Positions 24,098 through 33,872 of a stretch of DNA of 44,213 bases are shown piece by piece. How positions within the stretch are numbered: the stretch's first letter is position 1; every line of letters starts with the position of its first letter. The position numbers and the translations under genes are program-made. This DNA comes from Armatimonadota bacterium (lineage in GTDB: Bacteria > Armatimonadota > UBA5829), in the NCBI GenBank assembly GCA_026392045.1, contig JAPLCU010000007.1, positions 1 to 44,213 on the forward strand, written 5' to 3'. Below the pieces are notes generated by a model that searched no databases, had not been told where the DNA came from, and saw only the letters and a program-made list of their open reading frames with translations.

Positions 24098-25186
24098 TTA
24101 TCTGCCACGTAATATTTTTATATAAACAGCTTCATATTTCTTTGCCATAGCCATTATCGACCATTGCTCGGCTTTCTCTCGAGCTAAAATTGCCCGTTGC
24201 TTTGCGCCGGCTCTATCTGACAAGCAATTCATAATGGCATCAGCTACTGTGCCGGAATCACTCGGGTTTACAAATATGGCTCGTTGTTCATCCAGGACTT
24301 CTCTATGAGCCGGTATGTCCGAAACCACCAAAGGGGCGCCGCAAGCCATAGCTTCCATCACAACATTCGGCATCCCTTCAAGTGCGCTTATAAATGCAAA
24401 AACATCCGCCCGTTTCATCAGTCCCCATACTTTTGAAGTGGGCAGGTATCCCGTCAGACGAACTTTGGGCGAAATGCCCAACCCCAGAATCTGTCTTTCC
24501 AATTCAGGCCGCGAAGAACCTTCTCCACAAAAAATTGCAATGGAATCGGTCTGCTCAAAAACCTTCTTACACGCATCCAATAGATAATTCAATTTTTTGA
24601 CAGGCTCCAAACGACCTGCATAAACGATCAGTTTCTTGTCCGCTGATATATCATATTCATCATCAGACGCCATGGAAGCTGCATCGATATTAGCTAGCTG
24701 CAAACCATTAGGTATGAGATCACAGGATTTGTTCGGATAGTGTTCCTTCCAAAAATCCTGGCCTCCCTTTGAGTTACATACAATACATTCTGATCGTTTT
24801 GCCAGCCGCCGCCGCAGTCTTTGCTTCCAAGAGCCATAATAAGCTCCTTCAGATGACGGCTCTCTTATAATCCAAGGAATATTTGTAAATCTTACAGCAA
24901 GTCCACCACAAACGTCCATCTGCAAAATCCACGTTTGTATAATATCCGGTTTTGTTGCCTTAATCAAGTGCAGAATTTGAATTAATGTGCCAGGTTCATA
25001 GTTGCCCTTGGCTTTTAGCTTGTGCAGACGGCAGCCAGAAAAGTCTACTTCTGCTGCGGCGGGCCCATCATGTATGTAACCAATATCAACCTGATGGCCA
25101 AGGCTTATTAGTCCCGAGGCGAGGTATGATAACTGCCTCTCAGCTCCGCCGCCAGTCAACGTAGGCAGAAGATGCAAGATTCGCAA
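24098..25186 (-). CDS. family 4 glycosyltransferase
   Basis: 362 residues, GT-B fold. LLPTLTGGGAERQLSYLA at the N-terminus is the GGAE-type acceptor loop. LIVYAGRLEPVKKLNYLLDA and the E-x7-E motif in ISALEGMPNVVMEAMACG mark the donor domain. Resembles enzymes of the WcaL/PelF-like branch. There is a 125-base gap to the next gene, the longest between glycosyltransferases here, with no clear terminator. Confidence 0.93.
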   Translation of the reverse strand: MRILHLLPTLTGGGAERQLSYLASGLISLGHQVDIGYIHDGPAAAEVDFSGCRLHKLKAKGNYEPGTLIQILHLIKATKPDIIQTWILQMDVCGGLAVRFTNIPWIIREPSSEGAYYGSWKQRLRRRLAKRSECIVCNSKGGQDFWKEHYPNKSCDLIPNGLQLANIDAASMASDDEYDISADKKLIVYAGRLEPVKKLNYLLDACKKVFEQTDSIAIFCGEGSSRPELERQILGLGISPKVRLTGYLPTSKVWGLMKRADVFAFISALEGMPNVVMEAMACGAPLVVSDIPAHREVLDEQRAIFVNPSDSGTVADAIMNCLSDRAGAKQRAILAREKAEQWSIMAMAKKYEAVYIKILRGR

Positions 25187-25237
25187 TGTATTAGCTCCTA
25201 CTTATATTGTTTCCGTCAAAATGACACCTCGCTTAGA

Positions 25238-26512
25238 TTATACTACTAAAGAAGTGTCCGTTACCTGGGGCGCAGTCCAATTCCTATTGAGGATACGCTT
25301 TGGGCGCTTATCTTTTTGAGGCAAGGCATAAACTATTCCGATGAGAATATACATGGGCGGAGCCTGGTGAGCCTGGTGAAACATTGCCGTAATCAACACA
25401 CCCACCATTGCTACTATGCATGATTTACAGAACCGGACATCTTGTTCCAACAGGCTTTTCTTCATAGTCCGTTTTGCTAGCGCAAAATACTTATAAAACA
25501 TAAACAATACAATTAATACACAGGGCAACCCACCCTCAGCTCCCCATGTCAATACCGAATTATGCAGATTTACCGGATAGCCAAGAACGTCATTTATCAT
25601 AGAAGCAAAGTTCATATAACCGATTCCCCATGGCTGCGAAGTCAATAGCACATACATACCCATTTTATACTGCATATCTCGAATATCATCGCTACTTGCA
25701 TTCAAAGTTCCTTGGATTGAGATTTCTTCATCGCCAGTGATCCGAAGCATAGACTCTGTAACCATCTCTCGCGTAGGCTCGAAAGCCATAAGGCAACCTA
25801 CGCCAATCGCCACAACAAGAGCCAGGATAATCATCTTTCTAGTAGAATCGACCAACCGAGATGAAGTCCACCAAGATATTATCGGCAAGGTAATCGCGCA
25901 AGCCAGCAGCGGAGTCCTCGACTTTGAAATAATTACTATACCTAACCCCACCATCAGTGCAATGGCGCTCTTTAATAAGCGCGATTTATCCTCTATAGCA
26001 GAAACACAAAAGACCAGCAGCAATGGGAGAAGTTTAGTCGCATACCCTCCAAATCTGATCGAATCAGGTTTAATGAGATAAAGTATAACAGTCACAGGCA
26101 GAGTTATATATGTAATCACCACGAATACATCAGTTACCGCATCAACAGAATTGTTGAGCATCATCAAATAAAACAAACCAACAATAATAATAAATATTGA
26201 ATCAATAGCAACCCATAGAACTGTCTCGGACGGGTACATTGCCCATTGACTTGTTAGAAGCAGATAGCCGAAATAGACAAAAGGAATTGTACAGGCTTTT
26301 ACTAAACCATCTATCCTCAATACTCCGCAAAGAACCAAAATTATTGTGTATAACAGGACCAGAGCAGTTCCAATATACCAAATTTTATTTAGTAAATTGG
26401 AAAACGAATATAGCGCCATAATCGATCCACATGCCCAAAGCTGAGCACGAATAAGCGTGGACTTCCGCACTTTGATACTTGAAAGCTCGGTAGTGTTTTT
26501 CAAGAATTCCAT
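25238..26512 (-). CDS. O-antigen/exopolysaccharide polymerase (Wzy or ligase-like)
   Basis: 424 residues from the ATG at 26512, chosen because AAGGA lies 9-10 bases upstream. A longer frame reaching 26746 would overlap the preceding acyltransferase and begin with non-hydrophobic repeat-coded residues. About eleven membrane helices are visible. A large periplasmic loop around residues 265-330 (EISIQGTLNASSDD...NLHNSVLTWGAEGG) contains the NxHNSxL motif seen in O-antigen ligase and polymerase families. It probably joins repeat units in the periplasm after flipping. Wzy and ligase cannot be separated from sequence alone; the surrounding genes favour a polymerase. Confidence 0.85.
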   Translation of the reverse strand: MEFLKNTTELSSIKVRKSTLIRAQLWACGSIMALYSFSNLLNKIWYIGTALVLLYTIILVLCGVLRIDGLVKACTIPFVYFGYLLLTSQWAMYPSETVLWVAIDSIFIIIVGLFYLMMLNNSVDAVTDVFVVITYITLPVTVILYLIKPDSIRFGGYATKLLPLLLVFCVSAIEDKSRLLKSAIALMVGLGIVIISKSRTPLLACAITLPIISWWTSSRLVDSTRKMIILALVVAIGVGCLMAFEPTREMVTESMLRITGDEEISIQGTLNASSDDIRDMQYKMGMYVLLTSQPWGIGYMNFASMINDVLGYPVNLHNSVLTWGAEGGLPCVLIVLFMFYKYFALAKRTMKKSLLEQDVRFCKSCIVAMVGVLITAMFHQAHQAPPMYILIGIVYALPQKDKRPKRILNRNWTAPQVTDTSLVV

Positions 26513-26552
26513 CCAGACCAATCCTTTTCTGTCATTTTGCGGTATGATGTAA

Positions 26553-26616
26553 CGTGATGCAAGCCGCTTATCAGCGGATAATTCACGTTTTGCATAGGGC
26601 GGACACGCGGGTCCGC
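26553..26616. repeat. pair of hairpin repeats between polymerase and acyltransferase
   Basis: The first is nested: CGTGA (26553-26557) pairs with TCACG (26583-26587), enclosing CCGCT-TATC-AGCGG. The second is GCGGAC-ACGCGG-GTCCGC (26599-26616). They occupy the 133-base gap and, on the minus strand, lie just upstream of the polymerase start. Confidence 0.65.
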
Positions 26617-26645
26617 TCCTATAGAGTGTTCGTGAATAGATCGGG

Positions 26646-27194
26646 CTAAACGCCCAGCTTCTCGCAAATAATGCTTCTTTTTTGCTCACTGGGCAAATGT
26701 CTTGCATTCCAAGAGAAGCGGTCTTTATTCTTTTCGAAATATTCATCCACTGAACAAATGCGCCTGGCTGGAACTCCGGCTAAAACGCTATTTGGTTCAA
26801 AGACCCCTTTAACGACAGCACGCGCAGCAATTATAGAGTTGTCTCCAATTTCGGTGTTCAATAATATGAGCGCTTCAGAACCGATGAATACATTGTTTCC
26901 GATTTTAATCTTTCCGAAAAGCTCAATCTCAGGGTACTGATTCCTAAACACCCAAACTCCACCATCATGAGTAATGAATAAAGGATTGGTCATAGAGACA
27001 TGATTGCCTATCTCGATAAGCCAGGGTTCAGTGCTAAAAGTTGTTGCGCTAGTTGCGATAAAACGGCAGTTTTCGCCTACTTTAACGCCAATTCTGCGGG
27101 CTTCATCTGTGTTGTAGTTGCTATATACATAGTTGCCACCCTTAAACAGGTAGATAAACAGCTTGCTTAGCCTTCTCCATGCACTTTTGACCAT
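26646..27194 (-). CDS. hexapeptide-repeat acyltransferase
   Basis: 182 residues. Left-handed beta-helix of [LIV]-G-x4 repeats, visible as IGNHVSMTNP, IKIGNNVFIGSEALIL and NTEIGDNSIIAARAVV, with the trimer-site histidine in FITHDGG. The C-terminal GVPARRI is typical of the Maa/CAT-like group. It probably acetylates a sugar of the repeat unit using acetyl-CoA. Located between a glycosyltransferase and the polymerase, all in the same direction. Confidence 0.9.
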   Translation of the reverse strand: MVKSAWRRLSKLFIYLFKGGNYVYSNYNTDEARRIGVKVGENCRFIATSATTFSTEPWLIEIGNHVSMTNPLFITHDGGVWVFRNQYPEIELFGKIKIGNNVFIGSEALILLNTEIGDNSIIAARAVVKGVFEPNSVLAGVPARRICSVDEYFEKNKDRFSWNARHLPSEQKRSIICEKLGV

Positions 27195-27237
27195 AACACG
27201 TTAACTCCGTAAATATCATTAATAGTAATTGGAACGA

Positions 27238-28251
27238 TTAGCGCGCAGATTTTCGTTTAATACAGCGCTGGATAACACCATCGCGAACTGTAACCTTTTT
27301 CTGCATCCATCTGGAACGGCTCAAACGAAGACACAAGCGTAATACCGGCTCTGGAAGCCAGCAAATTGCGAAATATAATGCTTTTGCTTTCCTACGCAAG
27401 TTCCTGCCGAAAAAAAACTTGTCTTTGAGTAAAACTTTCGCGCGTGAGCTTTGGCCAGCCATAACTCCTATTACTATATATTCATAAAGAACATTCGCGA
27501 CATAGTTATCAAGAGATGCCGGTAAAGCTGCGGACCGATTTTTATCTTGTCTCCACTCTCTTAATTGTCTCGCAAGCAATGGTTCTTTATCGGGCCAGTT
27601 GTTTTTATAAGTGCTCATAGCTCCGTCAGTCACTTCGTTATGATAGATTGCGCTTATTGCCGAATGATATGCCACCGGATAGCAAAGCGCATATTTGGCA
27701 TAGAATGCGCGATCTTCACCCAGAGGCTCCCCAACTGCAAACCCGCCCAATTTTTCGTAAATAGAGCGTCGCACTGCGGACGAAGACATGGTCAAGAAAT
27801 TGGCGTGTGCAGCCATACGGAAATAGTCTTTGATAAGACAAGCGCCGCGGCAATCAATAGTCACTTCAGCTACATAGCCCTTCGAGCCGAGCCGCCTGTA
27901 TCCCGCGCCAATCAGCGCCGCTTGGGGATACGCAGTTGCTGCTTCCGCTATATTCTCAAGATGATTGAGCATCCATTCGTCATCAGCATCCAAAAATGCG
28001 ATTATCTCGCCTTGAGCTTCGTTCATACCACGATTTCTGGCCGCGCTGACTCCTGAGTTGGGCTGGCTGATAACCTTAAGCCTTGGATCTGAGCCACACA
28101 CAAAGTTCAGCGTGTCCACGCCTTCGTCTGTTGAGCCGTCATCAACAACAATGATTTCAAAGTCCTCGTAGGTCTGAGCCAAAACAGACGTAATACAGCT
28201 GACGATATAATTGGCCTTATTATAGAGAGGTATAACAACAGATATCTTCAT
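27238..28251 (-). CDS. family 2 glycosyltransferase
   Basis: 337 residues from the ATG at 28251 (MKISVVIPLYNKANYI). GT-A features: VVDDGSTDEG, the DxD-like AFLDADDEWML, and the family 2 insert before GEDRAFYAKYA. The ATG overlaps the stop of the upstream pyruvyltransferase gene in an ATGA arrangement (28248-28251), so the two are translationally coupled. The long basic C-terminus (RKAKALYFA...RSRWMQKKV) could hold it at the membrane. The transferred sugar is unknown. Confidence 0.93.
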   Translation of the reverse strand: MKISVVIPLYNKANYIVSCITSVLAQTYEDFEIIVVDDGSTDEGVDTLNFVCGSDPRLKVISQPNSGVSAARNRGMNEAQGEIIAFLDADDEWMLNHLENIAEAATAYPQAALIGAGYRRLGSKGYVAEVTIDCRGACLIKDYFRMAAHANFLTMSSSAVRRSIYEKLGGFAVGEPLGEDRAFYAKYALCYPVAYHSAISAIYHNEVTDGAMSTYKNNWPDKEPLLARQLREWRQDKNRSAALPASLDNYVANVLYEYIVIGVMAGQSSRAKVLLKDKFFFGRNLRRKAKALYFAICWLPEPVLRLCLRLSRSRWMQKKVTVRDGVIQRCIKRKSAR

Positions 28252-29354
28252 TGTATGAGCCACTCCCAATTCAGCATAGATCTTCGGCCCGCTTCTGCAA
28301 GGTCAAGTTCAGGCTCGAAATTGCCGCCAATCATAGACCGAATTCCTTCAGCCAATTCCTCAGCGTCCAAAGAATAGGCGTCAAAAACACTTTGCGTCGG
28401 CAAGCCAATCATCTTCGCCCACTCTCTGCATTTATCATGATATGCAAGCATTACAGAAGGCGTGCTTGTGCAATAAGCAAATACCGAAGCGTGCAAGCGC
28501 ATTGCTAATATGCCTCGTAAACCCGCGATCCTTTGCATCAACGCCGCTGAATCGCTTTCATAAGGCACATGCTCGCATCGTATAACATCGCCTAAAAGCT
28601 TCTTCAGTTCCAGGTGAACATCAAAATCACCGTAATGTGGGTGCGAATTGAAATCCAGCAGCACAACCTCATCCAAATCCCCAGAACTTGCACACAGCCT
28701 TAGCGCATCTGCCAGCTTTACGATTCTTCCCTGCTCCGTTTTTAGATCGCCGCCCACAAAGCGCTCATAGTTGCAAATAGAAACCCCTATTCCTCGCCTC
28801 TTATTATCTGAACCAGCCAGGCTGAGACCCGCTGAGACCGGCAATAGCACGGCATTATCAAAAGTTAATACAATATTGGCATCAGGAGCAATTTCACGTG
28901 CTCTAATATAGCTTGCCTGGTCTCTTACTCCAACAAAAGCGAGTTTATCCAGAAATCTGGCGCATGCTTTCTGGGAATCCAAATCACGAAATGGGCCAAT
29001 AGAAACGCCCACTGCACAGTGTTTGTCCTGTCCTGCCATTTCCAGAATGTGATACTGGCGCTCGATTTGCTTTAGATGTTGAAAACGTGAACCCCCGCCA
29101 TATATAATCTGAGCATGTTTCCTTAAGAAAAGTTGCTCATACAATGGATTTGCGATGCGGGCGTGTCCCCTGAACCTAGGACGGGGGAAAAGGGCGCAAA
29201 CCTCAGTATTATATGTGGCAGGAACCTCGCTGCTGCTGATATAGATATCATCGAGCCCAAAATAATTTTTCGCCCCCCACGCAGATACAGCCAAAAGCGC
29301 GTCGTCACCTGCATTTCGCATTCCGAAATAACCAACAATATAGGCTCTACTCAT
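28248..29354 (-). CDS. polysaccharide pyruvyl transferase family protein
   Basis: 368 residues, CsaB/WcaK-type. Typical features are GYFGMRNAGDDALL at the N-terminus, IIYGGGSRFQ, the central GVSIGPF and the C-terminal AMRLHASVFAYCTSTPSVML. The family adds ketal-linked pyruvate from phosphoenolpyruvate to a sugar of the polysaccharide, making it negatively charged. The stop overlaps the ATG of the downstream glycosyltransferase. A good marker that the product is an acidic surface polysaccharide, although some members have lost the activity. Confidence 0.92.
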   Translation of the reverse strand: MSRAYIVGYFGMRNAGDDALLAVSAWGAKNYFGLDDIYISSSEVPATYNTEVCALFPRPRFRGHARIANPLYEQLFLRKHAQIIYGGGSRFQHLKQIERQYHILEMAGQDKHCAVGVSIGPFRDLDSQKACARFLDKLAFVGVRDQASYIRAREIAPDANIVLTFDNAVLLPVSAGLSLAGSDNKRRGIGVSICNYERFVGGDLKTEQGRIVKLADALRLCASSGDLDEVVLLDFNSHPHYGDFDVHLELKKLLGDVIRCEHVPYESDSAALMQRIAGLRGILAMRLHASVFAYCTSTPSVMLAYHDKCREWAKMIGLPTQSVFDAYSLDAEELAEGIRSMIGGNFEPELDLAEAGRRSMLNWEWLIQ

Positions 29355-29405
29355 ATAACTACCTTGCGCTGCATTGCGTGTTTAACTCCTTCGTCTGGAT
29401 CAGAC

Positions 29406-29984
29406 TTAGGATACTTCTAAGCAATCCTTCTCTTCTTTTAAGTCCAATACCTCGGTTTTGCTAAAACATTCTGTCTGCTTTTTAAGAAGGTAGAACTGTT
29501 TATTATCAACTAGCTCCTGGTAGCGCTCCATATCTCGAGTTGCTACGACTCGCGCAGGGTTACCCGCTAAAATGGAACCGGCAGCACAAGATTTTGTTAC
29601 GACAGCGCCCGCGCCCACAATACTGCCTTCACCTATCGTAACTCCCGGCATAATAATGGCTCTGAGCCCGATCCACACACATCGTTCAATAGTAACCGGA
29701 CGCAGCAATTCAACCGCGTCGTAAGGCACCATTGTGCTTTCTTTGTATCTGTGAAGCGAGGAGAGAACCGCAACCTCTTGTGATATGATCGTGTGGTCGT
29801 GGATCTCCAGCCCGCCCGTTGCATTGAGATATGTACGTGGGCCGATGTAAACGTAATTGCCTATTGCGAGCCGTTCCGGGTGAACAACGCTCACGCTGGC
29901 ATCACACTCAACGCCGCTGCCAAGCAAACGGAGCCCTATTATCGGATTATTTTTTCGTAATCTTCCAAGCAGCTTTCTCAGCAT
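29406..29984 (-). CDS. hexapeptide-repeat acyltransferase (WcaF/CysE-like)
   Basis: 192 residues. Left-handed beta-helix with LAIGNYVYIGPRTYL, VWIGLRAIIMPGVTIGEGS and IVGAGAVVTKSCAAG, and the catalytic-type histidine in SSLHRYKES. LAGNPARVV near the end is the usual acetyl-CoA-proximal turn. It probably acetylates a polysaccharide sugar. A strong AGGAG 6 bases before the ATG lets it be translated independently of the damaged flippase gene just upstream. Confidence 0.9.
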   Translation of the reverse strand: MLRKLLGRLRKNNPIIGLRLLGSGVECDASVSVVHPERLAIGNYVYIGPRTYLNATGGLEIHDHTIISQEVAVLSSLHRYKESTMVPYDAVELLRPVTIERCVWIGLRAIIMPGVTIGEGSIVGAGAVVTKSCAAGSILAGNPARVVATRDMERYQELVDNKQFYLLKKQTECFSKTEVLDLKEEKDCLEVS

Positions 29985-29997
29985 ACAATTCTCCTAA

Positions 29998-31357
29998 TCA
30001 GCCTTTTGCCAATCTGCGTTTCAATATATTATTAATTTGCTGCCTCTCTTCTGGAATAAGCACGCTAAGATCCAAGATTAATGAAGCCCGCAATAATTTG
30101 CACAATGCCGGGAACGCGCACCTGATTGGTTGCTTGCGTTATGCTGTGCAGCGGAAGATATGCCAGGTTTAAAGATAAGTGAACGGTCATCACCACAAGC
30201 AGCGTTGCCAGGGGCGCATAGCTCGGATCCAACCATATCGTCAGCAATGGGCGAGAAAAGCCGCAAACCAAACCGACCGGCAATCCGATCAGAATTCCCA
30301 AAAGCCGCACCGATCTCTTCGCGTAGCGCACCAGACCATCATTATCATTGTGCGCGTAGAAATACATCATCGTGGGCGCGAAAACCCCCGACACAGTCCC
30401 GGCAATTCCCCTCAACAGTATAGACCACTGAAGAATTGCGCCATAACGACCGCCATCATCAGGTCCAAAAAGCCGGTTCACAATCAGTAGGTCCACACTT
30501 AACAACAGCATTGTGCCCAATTGACTTATAACCACCCAAAAGCCCGTGCTCGTCAATTGCCGCAGAGCCTTGACGCTAAAGTCGCGCAGCGCGATGCTCA
30601 ATTGAGGAGTCAACATGCGCCAATTCAATACCGAACAGACCAATGTGAACGCCGCCGCCACCATGTATCCGACCCCAACCTGCCACATCCGTGGAGCCGC
30701 AAAGTTGAAAATCAGCACAACAACTATCACCCGTAGGATAAGATTCGCCGAGTTGATCGTGCTCTGAATATCCAATCGGTTGCAGCAAAACGATGAAACT
30801 AAGAATGGTGTGGCCAATTGTATCAGTAAGAAAGAACCCACGCAAAAAAGCAGCAGTAACCGTGCTTGCGCCTCATATCCATGCGGAATTTTTATCAAAC
30901 TATCAATAAAGATCGATCCCATAACTCCGATCAAGACAATAACCAGAGCCAACGCGCTAACGCCAAATAGCGACGTATTGAATATCACATTCGCCGAGCG
31001 CATATCCCCCTTTTCCATCTCAATCGTCAGATATCGACCCACCACAGCGTTCAGCGCCATGGTTATTAACCCGAGATAAGACGTCAAAGTGACAGTCAGA
31101 GGAACAAGACCGTAAGCCGCAATTCCGAGGTGGTGAATCAGATAAGGCGTGAAGGCTAATCCTATCCCTATAGCGAGCGCAAAACTGATAAGGTTAGCAA
31201 GCAAATTATGAGAAAATCGACCTTTGTTCAAAGCGCTTATCGAGCCGCCCGCGCCGGTTCCTGAATTCTTTTCCGATTCGCCGCGCGCGGTTTGATTTTC
31301 AACAACGGGCAAATCAGTCAAAGCAGAAAAACCCTCCTGGCTATTTTGATCGATCAT
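29998..31357 (-). pseudogene. Wzx-type polysaccharide flippase, C-terminally truncated with out-of-frame tail
   Basis: Would move lipid-linked repeat units across the inner membrane. The open frame 30065-31357 gives 430 residues: a hydrophilic N-terminal extension of about 50, then ten membrane helices (first NLLANLISFALAIGIGLAF). It stops at GIVQIIAGFINLGS, the beginning of helix 11. Wzx proteins normally have 12-14 helices, so roughly 100 residues are missing. One base out of frame, 30072-29998 reads DLSVLIPEERQQINNILKRR and ends in LAKG and a stop, which looks like the hydrophilic C-terminus of such a protein. The simplest reading is an internal deletion with frameshift, real or from assembly. 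The ATG follows the guaB stop with no gap. Confidence 0.7.
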
Positions 31358-32651
31358 CTATCTTATCCCAAACTTAGGTTCTCTGTAAGAATAAAGACTG
31401 TGCACGCTGCCTTCGGCTTGCGCGGCTGCTGTGCGGTGCTCAAAGCGCATCGCGCCTGAGTAGAGGTCTTCGCGGAGTTTGTTCACGTCGCTGTAGCCCA
31501 TGTCCTGGAATCCCTGCATCAGGCCTTTCATGAGATAGGGCACATAATCGGCGAGCGAACCTCTGTCTAAAACAGTTCCCGAAACGCCCTGCGGAACGGT
31601 GACGTTGTCATCTTCGTTCAGATAACGCTTGCCGCCGCCGACGCTCATCGCTTCCACTGAGGCCATACCCCGATAACGCTTGACGCGCATGCCGTTCTCG
31701 TAGAAATATTCGCCCGGAGCCTCAGACGTGCCCGCTAGAAGATAGCCCGCCATAACAGCGCCCGCGCCCACTGAAAGGGCCTTTGCAATGTGACCGATGC
31801 CCTGTATGCCGCCGTCCGCGATAACCGGCACGCCGAACTCTTTAGCATATTTTGCACACTGATACACCGCTGAAGCCTGCGGTCTGCCGACCGCCATCAT
31901 GTTTTGGGTGATACAAATCGAACCAGGCCCCATGCCGACGCGCAGACCGTCCGCGCCTGCATCGATCAGCGCTTTGCACTGCGTGGTTGTGACCACGTTG
32001 CCAGCTATAACATCCACGCCCGGGAAGTTCTCTTTTATGAACCGCAGCATCTCAATCTGATACGCCGAATAGCCTTGAGCCGAGTCTATAAGAAGCACAT
32101 CTGCCCCCGCGCTCACCAGTCCTTCGACCCGCTCGCGATCCTCCGGTTTGGTTGAGATCGCGGCACCCACCAGAAGCTGCTTGCCTACATTTTTGGAGGC
32201 ATTGGGAAAATCTTTGTTTTTCAAAAGGTCGCGGCGGCTCAGAAGCGCAACCAGCCTGAACTGATCGTCAACTACGGGCAGCTTGCCGCGTTTGCTCTGC
32301 TTGAGAATCTGATTCGCCTCGTGAAGGGTGACGCCCTCTTTGGCGGTAATAAGGTCAGTAGTCATAACCTCTGAAAGCGGCCTGGTGCGGTCTTTTTCGA
32401 AGTCTATGTCGCGGTTGGTGATGATTCCAACAAGCTTGGAGCCGAGGGTGCCGTCCTGTGTTATCGGAATTCCCGAATAGCCATGTTCGCGCTTGATCTC
32501 GTCAACATCAAACACCGTATGTTTAGGGCTAAGAACCTCAGGGTCAATTATAAAGCCGTTCATCGTAAGCAAGACCCTTGCCTGAAGCAAAAATTTCATC
32601 CGCTGATAATCCGTCTATCGGAGTCACGTTCTTATTGTTGTCTGCGGCCAT
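31358..32651 (-). pseudogene. guaB: IMP dehydrogenase (eukaryote-like subtype) with internal deletion and frameshift
   Basis: Makes XMP from IMP, the committed step of GMP synthesis. The true start is the ATG at 32651, with GAGGTG 6 bases upstream: [20 protein letters not shown], then [11 protein letters not shown], which matches the N-terminus of human-type IMPDH (DGLTAQQLF...GLTYNDF). That frame stops at 32544. The rest continues in another frame from about 32560 as [15 protein letters not shown] through the CBS pair, the catalytic GSICIT loop, [13 protein letters not shown] and EAPGEYF, to the stop at 31358. About 77 codons, covering the first barrel strands and the SSPMDTVTE motif, are absent at the junction. 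As written no active enzyme could form. Either the gene is dead or the assembly has lost about 230 bases. Confidence 0.88.
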
Positions 32652-32692
32652 ACGTCACCTCTTGCACTGCTATATTATTGCTATTAACGTGT

Positions 32693-32698
32693 ATTATA
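32693..32698 (-). promoter_or_regulatory. -10 box of guaB
   Basis: TATAAT on the minus strand, 42 bases upstream of the ATG at 32651, with CTTCCT or TTCCTC as poor -35 candidates. It may drive the polysaccharide series as well as guaB. Confidence 0.45.
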
Positions 32699-32759
32699 CC
32701 GCAAAGCGTTCCATAGAGGAAGAGATTTAGTTTTTTGACTGGTTTAACGGCACATATCA

Positions 32760-32768
32760 TGGTAAGAT
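32760..32768 (+). promoter_or_regulatory. possible extended -10 promoter
   Basis: TGGTAAGAT contains TG-N-TAAGAT, an extended -10 form, 34 bases before the next ATG. A TTGACT at 32735 is too far upstream for normal spacing. Confidence 0.3.
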
Positions 32769-32801
32769 AGCTCAAAGTTTTGAGTTTGATGGGAGAGCAT
32801 A

Positions 32802-33860
32802 ATGCCTAAGGAAACAATGACCGGACGCGAGCGTTGGCTTGCTGTTTTGAATAGAGAAAAACCGGACCGAACGCCGATGGATATTTGGGCCACCGGCGAG
32901 GCCATTGAGAAACTGTGCAAGCGCTTGAATTGTGATTATGACGAGATGATAAAGCGGCTGCATATTGATCGGCCGTTTATTGTGTGGGGTGATTACATCG
33001 GCCCGGAGGCAAAACCAGGCGAAGATATCTATGGCTTGAAATACCGTAATGTCGACTATGGCACGGGAGAGTATGTGGAATGCTGCTACAGCCCTTTGGC
33101 GCAATATGAGTCAGTCGAAGAAATCGAAGCCAACTACACATGGCCGGATATCGACTGCTGGGACTATTCACGCGTGCCTGAGATGCTCAAGGGCAAGGAA
33201 GATAGAATCATCCAGGGCGGCGGCTCGGAGCCGTTTCTTCAATATAAGAACCTGCGCGGCGAAGAGCAGGCGTTTATGGACCTGATTCTTAACCCCGAAA
33301 TGGTGCATTATATTCTGGGGAAGCTGTTTGATTGGTGCTACGAAAACACTCGTCGGCTCTTCGAGGCGGTTCCGGGGAAGATCAATCTGACATATATCGC
33401 GGAGGACGTTGGCGGCCAGGAAACTCTAATGTATTCGCCAAACCAAATCCGCACATTCCTGCACCCACAGATGAAGAGGATGATAGAGCTCACCAAGCAA
33501 AACGGTTCATTCGTATTTCATCACACAGATGGCGCCGTGCGCGATATTTTGCCCGATCTGATCGGCATAGGCATCGATATTCTAAACCCCATCCAGTGGC
33601 GCTGCCCAGGGATGGAGCGCGAAGACTTGAAAAAAGATTTCGGCGAAAAGCTCATCTTCCACGGAGGCGTGGATAACCAATACACAATTCCGTTTGGCAC
33701 GGTCGAAGAAGTTCGTCAGGAAGTCATAGATAATCTTCGCATCCTGGGCGAGGGCGGCGGATATGTATTAGCGCCGTGTCACAACATCCAGGCGGTCGGC
33801 CCGGCGGAGAACATGGTCGCGCTCTTTGAGACGGGTTATGAATACGGTTGGAGTGCATAG
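32802..33860 (+). CDS. uroporphyrinogen decarboxylase superfamily protein
   Basis: 352 residues with the URO-D/MtaA-like TIM barrel. An opening TGRERWLAVLNREKPDRTP is typical, as are FHHTDGAVRDILPDLIGIG, LNPIQWRCPGM and FHGGVDNQYTIPFGTVEEV. The last block is the usual C-terminal substrate loop. The histidine in HHTDG may bind metal in relatives that transfer methyl groups. Members outside heme synthesis are usually corrinoid or methyl-transfer proteins, or act on unknown substrates. No heme or methyltransfer genes are nearby, so the role stays open. GGGAGAG lies a few bases before the ATG. Followed by hairpin repeats. Confidence 0.85.
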   Translation: MPKETMTGRERWLAVLNREKPDRTPMDIWATGEAIEKLCKRLNCDYDEMIKRLHIDRPFIVWGDYIGPEAKPGEDIYGLKYRNVDYGTGEYVECCYSPLAQYESVEEIEANYTWPDIDCWDYSRVPEMLKGKEDRIIQGGGSEPFLQYKNLRGEEQAFMDLILNPEMVHYILGKLFDWCYENTRRLFEAVPGKINLTYIAEDVGGQETLMYSPNQIRTFLHPQMKRMIELTKQNGSFVFHHTDGAVRDILPDLIGIGIDILNPIQWRCPGMEREDLKKDFGEKLIFHGGVDNQYTIPFGTVEEVRQEVIDNLRILGEGGGYVLAPCHNIQAVGPAENMVALFETGYEYGWSA

Positions 33861-33872
33861 ACCAAAGGCTCT

